From assembly GCA_017470485.1 (NCBI GenBank), contig JAFUYQ010000014.1, positions 124,001 through 188,000 of the forward strand: a stretch of DNA of 64,000 nt, given 5' to 3'. The position numbers and the translations under genes were made by a program. A model generated the notes under the pieces. It had not been told where the DNA came from. It searched no databases and saw only the letters and a list, made by a program, of their open reading frames with translations. The DNA comes from Synergistaceae bacterium. Lineage in GTDB: Bacteria > Synergistota > Synergistia > Synergistales > Aminobacteriaceae. Positions 17,916-27,495 of this stretch are shown piece after piece. Every line of letters starts with the position of its first letter. Within the stretch, counting starts at the first letter, position 1.

Positions 17916-18283
17916 TGACAAAAGAAGAGGAATACGCCATCAGACGTGATGAGGCAGGCAAGTGGATACGGGATCTAAAAGAATACAGAAGAAATGTCGT
18001 TGACGCTGTTGGAAAATTCCTGTCTGAAATAGATTATCAAGGACAGCTTAGAGCCATATGGGACGAAAATGCGCTCATCGCTGAAGCCCGTGAAGCAGGC
18101 CGCGCCGAAGCCCGTGAAAAAGCCCTCGAAGAAGCGTACATGAAAAATTACAGGGAAGGTTACGAGGAGGGCTACAGGCTCGAAGGCATCGAAATTGCCC
18201 GGCGTCTGCGTAACTTAGGCTGCGATGACGCTACAATCATGGAAATTATGCAGATGACCCCAGAAGACCTGAAGGAATTCTAA
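17909..18283 (+). CDS. Small protein resembling the tail of the preceding Rpn-type protein
   Basis: A 124-aa, charged, helical protein overlapping the previous gene by 7 bp. Its C-terminal part (AREAGRAEAREKALEE...YREGYEEGYRLEGIEIARRLRNLGCDDATIMEIMQMTPEDLKEF) echoes the repeat-plus-IARR ending of the upstream protein, where IARRMRILGADESFI occupies the same place. It carries no nuclease core. It may be a leftover tail from a decayed second copy or a partner that shares an interaction module. No separate function is recognisable. Confidence 0.6.
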   Translation: MLMTKEEEYAIRRDEAGKWIRDLKEYRRNVVDAVGKFLSEIDYQGQLRAIWDENALIAEAREAGRAEAREKALEEAYMKNYREGYEEGYRLEGIEIARRLRNLGCDDATIMEIMQMTPEDLKEF

Positions 18284-18308
18284 TGTTCCGCCTCTGGCAC
18301 TCCGATAA
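18281..18308 (+). promoter_or_regulatory. Candidate sigma-28 (FliA)-type promoter for the fliD-like gene
   Basis: TCCGATAA (18301-18308) matches the flagellar -10 element GCCGATAA at seven of eight positions. TAAT (18281-18284) stands 16 bp before it, against TAAA and 15 bp in the consensus. It lies 42 bp upstream of the start codon. Confidence 0.4.
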
Positions 18309-18349
18309 AAAATTCAGGATAATCTTCACAGAACAGGAGGTTAATTATC

Positions 18350-21300
18350 ATGGCATCAATGAGCGTTTCAGGTATAGTCTCCGGCATGGACTGGGAAAGC
18401 ATGATCGACGAAATCATCACTAACGCCGCTAAACCTGCCCAGCCCCAAGTCAGCAAAAAAACTAACCTGACCAACAAAAAATCTCTCTTCGAGGAAATGA
18501 AGGTTACTATGAACAGCCTTCAGTCCTCCCTGTCCCCGTTAAAACTGCCATCAACCTACAAGGCTAAGGAAATTGAGATTGAACGCCTTGATAACGCAGG
18601 CTATTCATATAAGAGCGTTCTCACAGCCACAGTTAATGCCGACGCTGAAGTCAACGTCTGGGAAGTCAAAGTAAATCAGCTCGCTACAGCTCAGACTAAC
18701 AGGTCAAAGCAAATTACTGATTCAACTCTGGCAAGCACTCTCAGCGGCGTAACAGGCTCAACATTCTACATAAACGCAGGCGGCCAGAAAATCGGTATCG
18801 AAGTCAAATCTGACGATACCCTTCAATCACTGAAATCTCGAATCAATACAACACTGAAAACCCTCGACAATCCTATTCACGTTACCGCCTCAGTTGTCGA
18901 TAACAAATTAATCCTGAAAAGCGACTACACGGGCTTAGGGACATTCAACGCCGAAGAAACAATCAATTACAGCTCAACAGGCGTGAACAAGCTGTCGAGT
19001 TTCTCCGTTAATGATGATGAGCGCGAGAACGTTACTATCATGAACGGTTCGACAAAATACACTCACGGCACCGACTTCGAGATCGCTAACGGCAACGAGA
19101 TACGCTGGAAACAGTATGACAGAAGCCCTGAAGTAGCTCTCGGCGACACCGTGAACGTAAAGTACACTATGGCCGCCGGTGATAAGTACGAGAGTAAAGG
19201 CACATATGGCACTGACGAAGTAGAAATATCAGGTCTTGGCCTCACCTACAACGGAACTCTGGCAAGCAGGGCGAAGATTGTTGACGATGAGGGTAATGAA
19301 TACGTCTACGGCAAGGACTTTAAGATAGAGGATAATAAAATTGTGTGGATTGAGGCTCCTGAAGTTGGCGACTCGCCGAAGTACAACGAGCCGGACGCTT
19401 ACACGGTGAGTCTCACGAAGAATATTCCCGTCAGTATCACTAAGACATACACGAAGGATACAGCCACGAATGAGCCGTCCTCTTACACGGTGAGCTACGA
19501 CAAGACCGCAAATGGAAGCTACAATATTACAGGAACAAAAATCAGCCCAGTTCAAATTCCTGTATCATATACTGTAAGCTATGATAAGAGTTTTTCCAGA
19601 ACTATACCGCAAAGTACCTCTAATTACGCAACAACAGCAGGCTTCCAGATTTCTCAAACAGGCGTATTCCCCACATTCAATGAGCTTACTTCATCAGAAT
19701 ACAATGTGAATACTATGGCAGGGTATCCCAATATACTGGAATTTAGCGGTGATAATAAAATTGAGATGCTCAATGCTGACGGTACATCTACAAATTTCAC
19801 TTACGGTTCATCTGGCGGTGATTACTGGATTAGACGTACAGGGAGCGATGGTACAAGCCCCAATGCAACCTTACAATGGAGGAATGCTGCCAATAAGCCC
19901 GCAAACGGTTTTACGGTCAGATTTACGCACACTTACGAAGCTACCGAAGGCACATCATCATTCAGTTCTGATGTCGCTGATATCGTCAACGCAGCAGGAA
20001 CTGACACAGTAAATATAGTAGTTAAAGGTTCAGACGGAACAATATACGAGCAGGGTACTCACTATGACATTGAGAACGGTCAAATTGTCTGGAAGATTCA
20101 GAGCGAAGTTACTGACCTCACAGAAGACCAGTTCGCAAACCTTAAGGCGCAGTACAAAGAGGGTACAGGCTCAGACCTTGCCACAAAGACACTTATTGAC
20201 GGCAACAGCGTAATTCGCACTTACGTTGACCCCGAAGACGCAAGCCTCTTCACAATGAACGCAGGCGGAAAGGATTACGTTTACGGAAGGGATTACGTCC
20301 TCCGAGTAAACGACTCAGGTTCAGGATACCGCTTCGACTGGCTCGTTGACGACAGCAACACAATCACGGACGCTAACACCTCTGTTTCGACCTATGCGGC
20401 ATACAGGAACATCAGCACTCAAACATGGCAGAAAGCTCCAGCAGATAACACAAGTTACACCTTCGATTTCGCCGGAAGCCATGAGACAACAATAACAGCC
20501 GATGTAACTTCAGCACAGGCCGACAAAACGCTTTCGGGCATTCTCGGAGAGACCGTTACAGACACATCGAAAGTATCAATCACTGACGCAAGCGGCAATG
20601 TTCGCACTGACTACACAATCAGCAGTGACACAATCACATGGTCAGGCACAAAACCAGCCGATGATGACAAATTCAACGACATTGACGCGCTTCAGCAGGC
20701 TTTCCTCAACACAACAGGCTCATCGTCAATCCCACTCGTAACCCTCACAGACTCTGACGGCGTTCTCCGCACATATCTTGACCTAAGTGATTCAGCGGTG
20801 GACTTCCAGATTGCAGACGCAAGCGGGAAAGCATACGAATACGGCAGGGATTACGTGATACGTGTCAGCGATGGCGGAGACGGCTATGTAATTTCGTGGG
20901 CGGTTACGGGCGACTCCAATAATGACGGCAATACTGATGTCAGGGACTTCAACCCAGTTGTTGCCGCATATGCCGCTGAGAAGGACATCAACACGTATAA
21001 CTTGAGGCAAGCTCCGACAAGCGGAAAATTCACGTTCTCGACAAGCTCCACGAAGACAATCTCGCATTCTGGAAACGTAAAAGCAACTCAAACCGATAAA
21101 TCACTGTCTCATGTGTTCAACACGTCATCATTAAGCAGTGCGGATTATTCCAGTGTCTCAATACCGGGCTACACTCAGGGCAAGGATTACGTCATTGACA
21201 GCACAGGTACAATACGCTGGCTCAACCAGAACAGTAAGACCCCCGAAGCGTACAAGGCAACATACAAGTTCAGCGACAACGCTTCTGTTACAATGTCCGT

Positions 21301-24300
21301 GCCAACTCTTAACGGCAACGGTATCAATACTATTTCCGGCGTTATGTCAATCGAGGATACTGGCGCAAATACTTTCACTTACAATTCCTACACCTACATT
21401 GATGAGGCTGAAGGGAAAGCCATGTTCACCTTGATTGATGGTTCCGGCAACACCTATGAATATGGCAAGGATTATGCTGTCAGGTTTTCTACAACCAGTA
21501 CAGGCACGAAGAAATTAACCGTAGTCAGCGCAAAACCAGGACATTACTGGCCTCCGACTTTCACTAACGGGGACTCGTCAACCACAATGCCGAAAACAGA
21601 CCTCAAGTTGACCTACAACAACACGGTAACTCGCTTTGTGGACTCGACCGAGAGTCTTTCGGCAGGGCTGGGCTTCACACCGTCAGACCGGAGCAATCTC
21701 ACTCTCACTGACGTTTACGGCAACAAGTACACAGAGGATACGGACTACACGATTGACGCTTCGGGTAATGTGTCATGGGTTGAGCAGGATACAGACGCTC
21801 CGGCTTCGTACACGGTAAAATACACTGCGGCTCAAGGGGATTATGTCCGCAATACATCGCTCAACTACGATACGCTTACCAGTTCCAGAGGTTTCCCGAA
21901 CATTGACGGCATTAGTGGTTACGGATTTGCTCTTTGGGGAACTAATCCGTCAAACTCTGCAAGAAATGAACTTATGGTTGATGTTTACGATCCAAGCTCA
22001 ACAGATGATTACAAGTTCGTTATTTCCACTTCGGACGACGGCGTGAATTACTCTGAAGCGGTTCAATATGTTTACGGCAGGGATTATGTCGTGAGGAAAT
22101 CATTGTATGAGACTGACTCCACTAGGACTCCGCTGATAACGTGGCCTCCACGCAGAGAAATAGGTACTTACACAAACCACGTTGCGGCTACCTATCCTGC
22201 GGTAGACCTCTCAGGCACTACGCAGACACCTCCAGCAGGCAATTACAGGGTCAGCATTGCGCGCACCGAAAGCAATGCGGACACCGCAAGCGTTGCCTCA
22301 CTCATCAGCGATGCCAACGGCCATTACGAGAACATCACTCTCACAGGAAGCAACGGCAGGACTTATACATACGTCAGCAACACGGCAGACCTCGACTACA
22401 GCAACTTCACCATAGTCAATGGCGAAATCATGTTCAAGCCCTCAGACACAGCAAAGCACCCCAGAGAAGGAGTAGGCTACACATTCTACTACGATGCTTT
22501 TGCGGTTGAGGCCACTGGAACATACACCACAGGCACAACGTCTCAGGAAGTCGCAATCAATATCTCTGACGACGCAGGCAAAATCGGCGGCGACAAAGTG
22601 AGCTACGAGCAGATACTCTCGTTCGCAAGCGTTTCATCGACTGCCGACCAGACAACAACCGACAACTCTCTGGGAAAATTCTTCACCCTCACTGACACCA
22701 GCGGCAAAAATTACGTTTACGGCACTGATTACAGGGTCATTCAGGGTTCGGGCACTGACGCTGACACAAGCGAACACACAACCGCAATCGAGTGGATTTC
22801 CGGCGGTCAACCCCCAACATCTAACTTCACGCTGACGATGGGCGGTAACGAAGTCATCGAAACCAAAGGCGTTACACGCTCGCTAACCGACACGATTACC
22901 AATGCGCCTCTTGCCTCAGACCTTAAGAGCGGAACTAACACCATAACTTACGGCGGCAAAACCTACTATGAGGGCTACGACTTCAACATCGGCGATGACG
23001 GCACAGGAAACGCGACAATAAAGTGGATTAAAGACTCTGAGGGCGGCTACGAATGGTATTACCCGACATCAGGCTCGCGCTACACGATAAATCACACTGA
23101 CGATGACGGCAACACAACCTCATACAACGCCTCTCGAACCTCAAGCGATACTCTCGACATGTCCACTTACGGAATGACAACGGCTAACGGCTCGATAAGC
23201 GTTCAGTACGGCGATGACCCGTTTGGATACACGCTGAATACTCCTACACAGTACGATGAAAACGGAAACGAGATACCAAACTCCGATGGGAACTCAGCGA
23301 TAAAAGCGGCATATTCGATCGATGTTACTAAGACAACCGACACAGCAGGAAAAACAGCATTCAATTTCCGCTGGGTTTCGCCGACTCAGACTTCACGTAC
23401 AAATCTGCCGACATACGGAACTGAATTGACCGTTCAGTACGAGTATGACGCTAACACGTTTGACCTTGCCGATGACGGGGACGGTGATTTGCTTCGAGCT
23501 TTGGGCTTCACGAAATCGGACGGTACTTATGACGATTACACGGCGGCGCAGGACGCTGAGCTTGAGGTTGACGGCCAGAAAATGTACAGAGCCTCGAACG
23601 ACATCGGAGCTGATTACGACAACGAGTTAATCAAGGGCGTAACCATGCACCTCAAAGGCGTAGGCACAGTCTCGCTTGACATTTCTCATGACGCTCAGAA
23701 AGCAGTCGAGTCGATTCAGACATTCGTTGACAACTATAACGACCTCATGACTTGGATGAACACCCGTATGACCGAAAAGCAGGTTGACGAGGACACGGCG
23801 GCGACTATTGACTCGGACGACTTCAGAATGAGATGGGGGCTTCTTCACGGAAACTCGCTTCTCCGTCAGACAAAGACCCAGATGAGGAGTTTAACATCAC
23901 AGAACTTCACGTTCTCGTTCACCCAGCGCAAGAGCAGCGAGGAGATTTACGGCTCTATGGCGTTCAACGGCCTGAAGACTTCATCAACGTTGAGGCTTCG
24001 TATCGGGAGCAAGTATGTTGACGTTACGATAGACCCGACAGACACGCTTGAGACGATTGTGGCGAAGATTAATGACGACACGAAGAACGGGCCTATGCAC
24101 AGCATTTACTACGATGATGACGGCAACAAGCTGCCCACTCCGCTTCTGAAGGCGAGCGTTGAGAACGACATACTCGTGATAAACTCGACATCGAGCGATG
24201 AAATCACAATGTCAGGTTCAGCGGCCATGAACGCGCTCAAGATGAATTACACTTATAAGGGCTTGTACCAGATAGGAATCGAATCGACATCGGACGATTA

Positions 24301-24691
24301 CGGAAAGAGCGGTGAACTTGTCTTTGATTCAAACGAGTTCATGGAGGCTCTTGAGGATAACCCCGACGAGGTTCAGGCGTTAATGATGAAGTTTGTCAGC
24401 CAGTTCGACACATGGACTAAAGGAATGCTGAACAGTTCGGCGAGCGGCGAGACGTCAGGAACATTGACCAGAGAGATCGAGAACATTCAGAGTCAGATTG
24501 ACAACATCAACGACTACTTGGAGAGGTATCAGGAGAGACTCGACCGAATGGAGGAGAACCTGAGAACTCGATACGGCAACACGGAGACTCAGTTCGCGAA
24601 ACTCTCTCAGCAGGCCAACTCAATCGCGGCTATACTGAACCAGCTCAACGGAACGGCAAGCGGCGGCGGCTACGGTCAGGCAAGCTCATAA
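18350..24691 (+). CDS. fliD: Giant FliD-like flagellar hook-associated protein 2 (cap) with repeat insertion
   Basis: A 2113-aa protein. The start resembles FliD_N (SVSGIVSGMDWESMIDEII, then KVNQLATAQTNRS and FYINAGGQKIGIEVKSDD). The end resembles FliD_C (from about 1760: VSLDISHDAQKAVESIQTFVDNYNDLMTWM...), closing with a coiled helix of Gln, Asn and Glu. FliD caps the growing filament and is normally about 450-700 aa. Between the ends lie about 1300 extra residues made of roughly 14 related beta-rich modules with a Y-x-YG(K/R)DY...W core. AGGAGG precedes the ATG. No other flagellar gene is nearby. The alternative is a FliD-derived surface adhesin. Confidence 0.75.
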   Translation: MASMSVSGIVSGMDWESMIDEIITNAAKPAQPQVSKKTNLTNKKSLFEEMKVTMNSLQSSLSPLKLPSTYKAKEIEIERLDNAGYSYKSVLTATVNADAEVNVWEVKVNQLATAQTNRSKQITDSTLASTLSGVTGSTFYINAGGQKIGIEVKSDDTLQSLKSRINTTLKTLDNPIHVTASVVDNKLILKSDYTGLGTFNAEETINYSSTGVNKLSSFSVNDDERENVTIMNGSTKYTHGTDFEIANGNEIRWKQYDRSPEVALGDTVNVKYTMAAGDKYESKGTYGTDEVEISGLGLTYNGTLASRAKIVDDEGNEYVYGKDFKIEDNKIVWIEAPEVGDSPKYNEPDAYTVSLTKNIPVSITKTYTKDTATNEPSSYTVSYDKTANGSYNITGTKISPVQIPVSYTVSYDKSFSRTIPQSTSNYATTAGFQISQTGVFPTFNELTSSEYNVNTMAGYPNILEFSGDNKIEMLNADGTSTNFTYGSSGGDYWIRRTGSDGTSPNATLQWRNAANKPANGFTVRFTHTYEATEGTSSFSSDVADIVNAAGTDTVNIVVKGSDGTIYEQGTHYDIENGQIVWKIQSEVTDLTEDQFANLKAQYKEGTGSDLATKTLIDGNSVIRTYVDPEDASLFTMNAGGKDYVYGRDYVLRVNDSGSGYRFDWLVDDSNTITDANTSVSTYAAYRNISTQTWQKAPADNTSYTFDFAGSHETTITADVTSAQADKTLSGILGETVTDTSKVSITDASGNVRTDYTISSDTITWSGTKPADDDKFNDIDALQQAFLNTTGSSSIPLVTLTDSDGVLRTYLDLSDSAVDFQIADASGKAYEYGRDYVIRVSDGGDGYVISWAVTGDSNNDGNTDVRDFNPVVAAYAAEKDINTYNLRQAPTSGKFTFSTSSTKTISHSGNVKATQTDKSLSHVFNTSSLSSADYSSVSIPGYTQGKDYVIDSTGTIRWLNQNSKTPEAYKATYKFSDNASVTMSVPTLNGNGINTISGVMSIEDTGANTFTYNSYTYIDEAEGKAMFTLIDGSGNTYEYGKDYAVRFSTTSTGTKKLTVVSAKPGHYWPPTFTNGDSSTTMPKTDLKLTYNNTVTRFVDSTESLSAGLGFTPSDRSNLTLTDVYGNKYTEDTDYTIDASGNVSWVEQDTDAPASYTVKYTAAQGDYVRNTSLNYDTLTSSRGFPNIDGISGYGFALWGTNPSNSARNELMVDVYDPSSTDDYKFVISTSDDGVNYSEAVQYVYGRDYVVRKSLYETDSTRTPLITWPPRREIGTYTNHVAATYPAVDLSGTTQTPPAGNYRVSIARTESNADTASVASLISDANGHYENITLTGSNGRTYTYVSNTADLDYSNFTIVNGEIMFKPSDTAKHPREGVGYTFYYDAFAVEATGTYTTGTTSQEVAINISDDAGKIGGDKVSYEQILSFASVSSTADQTTTDNSLGKFFTLTDTSGKNYVYGTDYRVIQGSGTDADTSEHTTAIEWISGGQPPTSNFTLTMGGNEVIETKGVTRSLTDTITNAPLASDLKSGTNTITYGGKTYYEGYDFNIGDDGTGNATIKWIKDSEGGYEWYYPTSGSRYTINHTDDDGNTTSYNASRTSSDTLDMSTYGMTTANGSISVQYGDDPFGYTLNTPTQYDENGNEIPNSDGNSAIKAAYSIDVTKTTDTAGKTAFNFRWVSPTQTSRTNLPTYGTELTVQYEYDANTFDLADDGDGDLLRALGFTKSDGTYDDYTAAQDAELEVDGQKMYRASNDIGADYDNELIKGVTMHLKGVGTVSLDISHDAQKAVESIQTFVDNYNDLMTWMNTRMTEKQVDEDTAATIDSDDFRMRWGLLHGNSLLRQTKTQMRSLTSQNFTFSFTQRKSSEEIYGSMAFNGLKTSSTLRLRIGSKYVDVTIDPTDTLETIVAKINDDTKNGPMHSIYYDDDGNKLPTPLLKASVENDILVINSTSSDEITMSGSAAMNALKMNYTYKGLYQIGIESTSDDYGKSGELVFDSNEFMEALEDNPDEVQALMMKFVSQFDTWTKGMLNSSASGETSGTLTREIENIQSQIDNINDYLERYQERLDRMEENLRTRYGNTETQFAKLSQQANSIAAILNQLNGTASGGGYGQASS
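19050..23030 (+). repeat. About 14 degenerate repeat modules inside the fliD-like gene
   Basis: Modules centred on tyrosine-rich motifs recur every 50-120 codons, for example YVYGKDFKI, YVYGRDYVL, YEYGRDYVI, YTQGKDYVI, YEYGKDYAV, YVYGRDYVV and YVYGTDYRV. Each is followed within about 20 residues by a tryptophan motif such as IVWIE or ITWSG, then by an alanine/proline-spaced KYT-type strand. The DNA is diverged, indicating old duplication rather than a recent expansion. Confidence 0.85.
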
Positions 24692-24719
24692 ATCTTAACT
24701 GGATTAACTGAAAATTCGG

Positions 24720-24754
24720 CGGCAGTCTCAGAGAATTGGGACTGCTGTTTTTTT
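24720..24754 (+). terminator. Terminator after the fliD-like gene
   Basis: GGCAGTCtCA pairs with TGgGACTGC around a GAGAAT loop, followed by TGTTTTTTTG. It separates the fliD-like gene from the convergent glycosyltransferase. Confidence 0.8.
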
Positions 24755-24757
24755 GTC

Positions 24758-25861
24758 TCAAAAATTTTCGATGAGTTTTTTTACAGCTTTAATGTCTCCG
24801 CATTTAACGAGCCTTGAACGGCTGTCATTAAGAGTTTCTGAATTGCCGCCAGCGTCATAAGCGATTACAGGAGTACCGCAGGCTTCAGCTTCAAGGCATA
24901 CAGTCGGGTAATTATCCTCATAGCTTGGAAGGAAGAATACATTTGCTGACGTGTAAATCCCAGCGAGTTCCTTCTGGTTCTCAGTGCGCTGGACGGCAAT
25001 TATTTCAGAGGGGAGCTTCTTAATTTGCTTGGGAGTTAGGCCGACAAGAACGATTGCAATTTTATCATGGTCAATAATGGCCGAAAGTTTTACAAAATCT
25101 TCAAGCCCTTTACGCTTCTCCCATATGTTCGAGACTCCTAAAATAATAAATTTTCCGTCAAGGTTATATTTTTTTCTGAAGTCTGAAGGTGTCGGCCTGA
25201 ATATTTCGGTGTTGATAGTGTTATTCCTGACCTCAACGTTATAATCTTTGAGGAAACTTTCCTTGACGAGTCCTGCGAGCCATTTTGACGGTGTTATTAT
25301 CGTCATGTCATTGACTCCTGTGAATACTCTCCGTTTATCATCGTAATTTTTTCTGCTGTTGTCTATCAGGCTTGAGGGATAAGAATTTTTCTGAGGGCAG
25401 TTTCCGCAATGGGTTTTCCATTTTTCACAGCCGTTCATCGTGAAGTAAACGCAATGTCCTGTGAATGCCCAGCAGTCATGAAGAGTCCAAAACACTTTCA
25501 TACTTGGCCGGGATTTTATCCAGCCGAAAAGAAGCTCAATATTTATGTAGTAACCGTGAATGTTATGAAGCCATAGGAAATCAGGATTATATTCGTCAGC
25601 CTGCTTCAGGAATTTTTTTGTTGCCCTGCGCGAATAAAAACCGTGCCTGTCGGTAAAACGAGTCATGAACGCATGTATATAAACGTCCCTCATTGTTCCG
25701 ATTCTTACCGCAAGCCTCCTGTACTTTTCAGGAACAAATGAACTTCTGCCGTAAGCAGCTTTAACTTCGTTGCCTTCGCGTTCATATTGTTCGGCAAGAC
25801 TGCACGTTATTTTGCCGGTACTCGTTATACCGCATACCTCATTAATGAATAATACGCGCAT
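24758..25861 (-). CDS. Glycosyltransferase family 4 (GT-B)
   Basis: A 367-aa GT-B enzyme. The N-terminal Rossmann domain opens with MRVLFINEVCGITSTGKIT, and the middle region has WTLHDCWAFTGHCVYFTMNGC with several cysteines (also CGNCPQ), typical of WcaC-type transferases. The C-terminal domain has the donor-binding E-x7-E block (SYEDNYPTVCLEAEACGTPVIAYDAGG). It would transfer a sugar to a glycan or protein. It stands alone and convergent to the giant FliD gene. A role in flagellar or surface glycosylation is only a positional guess. Confidence 0.87.
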   Translation of the reverse strand: MRVLFINEVCGITSTGKITCSLAEQYEREGNEVKAAYGRSSFVPEKYRRLAVRIGTMRDVYIHAFMTRFTDRHGFYSRRATKKFLKQADEYNPDFLWLHNIHGYYINIELLFGWIKSRPSMKVFWTLHDCWAFTGHCVYFTMNGCEKWKTHCGNCPQKNSYPSSLIDNSRKNYDDKRRVFTGVNDMTIITPSKWLAGLVKESFLKDYNVEVRNNTINTEIFRPTPSDFRKKYNLDGKFIILGVSNIWEKRKGLEDFVKLSAIIDHDKIAIVLVGLTPKQIKKLPSEIIAVQRTENQKELAGIYTSANVFFLPSYEDNYPTVCLEAEACGTPVIAYDAGGNSETLNDSRSRLVKCGDIKAVKKLIENF

Positions 25862-25966
25862 GAGCTTTTAATTCTCCTAATTTTTTATTATTAATTATAC
25901 AGTCATTATATAAATCTGCTACAATAGCTTGAAAATTTCAATCTTTTCAGGAGTGATAATTTCATC

Positions 25967-27427
25967 ATGTTAGCTTTGATTAAGTTAAGTCCAGTTCTCG
26001 TTCTGGGTATTCTGATGAGGCTTGGGCTTGATATTCTTCTTGCGGCCCCTCTGGCAATGGTCTACGCAATGTTAATCGGCATGATTTTCGCTCACGTCCG
26101 CTTCAATGACTTAATGGACGCGGCTATCGAGAACCTGAAGCATATTCTCGTAGTCTTCCTGATTCTTCAGATGGCCTACGCTGTCGCTACCTGCTTTATG
26201 GAGACGGGAGTCGCCGCCGAAATCATAAGCATTGCCCTATCTCTCGGCATAACGGCGAAACTCATAGCCGTTACTGCTCTCATAGTTACGGCAATCCTCT
26301 CAATCGCTACTGGAACTTCATGGGGAACATTCGCCGCCTGCGCCCCGATATTCCTGTGGCTGAACCACATTGTCGGCGGAAGCGTCGTCCTTACAATCTC
26401 GGCCATAGCAGGAGGCTCATGCTTCGGGGACAATATCGGCCTCATCTCTGACACAACGGTAGTAAGCTCAAGCCTTCAGGGTGTCGTCATAACCGACAGG
26501 GTAAGACATCAGGGCGTGTGGTCATTCCTTTGCTTAGTGCTTGGAGCTGTAGCGTTTTACTTCGCGGCGGTGAACATGGGCTTGCCTGACACTGTCGGCA
26601 ATGCTAAAGAGGCAATCGCTCAAGTGCCGTCAACGGTGTGGGACGCTCTTCAGGAGAAGAGGCCGGCGGCTGTTACGCTTCTCAAGCAGGTACAGGCCGG
26701 AGGGTTATCGCTCTACATGGTGATACCGTTAGTGGTAGTTCTTGTTCTTGCCGGAATGGGAGTTAATACTCTTATATGCTTAGGCTCAGGAATATTAGGC
26801 TCGTTAATCTGCGGCTACATTGCCGGAACAGTTACCGATGTTATGAAATTCCTTGAGATGGTTCAGTCGAGTTTCGCTGAGGCAGGAAGCTGGGTTATCG
26901 TCATGATGTTATGGATAGGGGCATTCGGCGGAGTAATGCGGAGAATGAATGCCTTTGACGCAATCGCCTCAGTAGTCATGAGATGTGTCAGGAGCGTAAA
27001 GCAGTTAATGTTCGCCAACAGCCTTTTATGTCTCATCGGGAACGCCGCGCTTGCTGACGAGATGGCTCAGATAGTAACCATAAGCCCGATAATCAAGGAC
27101 TTGACCGAACGCAACGTTAAGGGCAGCCCGAAAGCAATGTACAAGTTAGCACTGAGAAACGCAACATTTGCGGACGCTATGGGAGTGTTCGGCTCGCAGT
27201 TAATCCCGTGGCATGTTTACCTTGCGTTCTTCGTTGGGATTGCCTACGCTGTGTACCCTGTCGCCGAAGGAACTGTAACTATCATGGACATCATCACTCA
27301 TAATTATCTTGCGTGGATTGCTGTTCTGTCGATGTTGATTCTGACGGTTACGGGGCTTGACAGGTTTATACCGCTGTTCAAACTTCCGTCCGAGCCTGAA
27401 GTTCAGCTCATCAAGGAAAAAGAATAG
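25967..27427 (+). CDS. Na+/H+ antiporter, NhaC family
   Basis: A 486-aa membrane protein with about 11-12 hydrophobic segments. The NhaC-family blocks are IATGTSWGTFAACAPIF and AIAGGSCFGDNIGLISDTTVVSS, followed later by a repeat-like second half with NAALADEMAQIVTISPIIKDL. Such proteins exchange Na+ (or amino-acid/organic-acid anions in relatives such as the malate/lactate antiporter) for protons. It is the first gene of a plus-strand run that continues with trpF and an EamA transporter, from which it is separated by a hairpin. Confidence 0.85.
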   Translation: MLALIKLSPVLVLGILMRLGLDILLAAPLAMVYAMLIGMIFAHVRFNDLMDAAIENLKHILVVFLILQMAYAVATCFMETGVAAEIISIALSLGITAKLIAVTALIVTAILSIATGTSWGTFAACAPIFLWLNHIVGGSVVLTISAIAGGSCFGDNIGLISDTTVVSSSLQGVVITDRVRHQGVWSFLCLVLGAVAFYFAAVNMGLPDTVGNAKEAIAQVPSTVWDALQEKRPAAVTLLKQVQAGGLSLYMVIPLVVVLVLAGMGVNTLICLGSGILGSLICGYIAGTVTDVMKFLEMVQSSFAEAGSWVIVMMLWIGAFGGVMRRMNAFDAIASVVMRCVRSVKQLMFANSLLCLIGNAALADEMAQIVTISPIIKDLTERNVKGSPKAMYKLALRNATFADAMGVFGSQLIPWHVYLAFFVGIAYAVYPVAEGTVTIMDIITHNYLAWIAVLSMLILTVTGLDRFIPLFKLPSEPEVQLIKEKE

Positions 27428-27445
27428 CTTATTCATTCGTTCATG

Positions 27446-27470
27446 CCCCCTTGAGCTTCAGGGGGGTTAA
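27446..27470 (+). terminator. Hairpin between nhaC-type gene and trpF
   Basis: CCCCCT pairs with AGGGGG around a TGAGCTTC loop, followed only by GTTAATGTT. The U-tract is weak, so it may be a partial terminator or attenuator. Confidence 0.5.
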
Positions 27471-27495
27471 TGTTCTGAATTACGAGGCATAAAAA

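Noticed and set aside
19050..23030. Inserted mobile element inside fliD
   Set aside because: The frame is open throughout, modules are diverged, and there are no inverted ends or target duplications.
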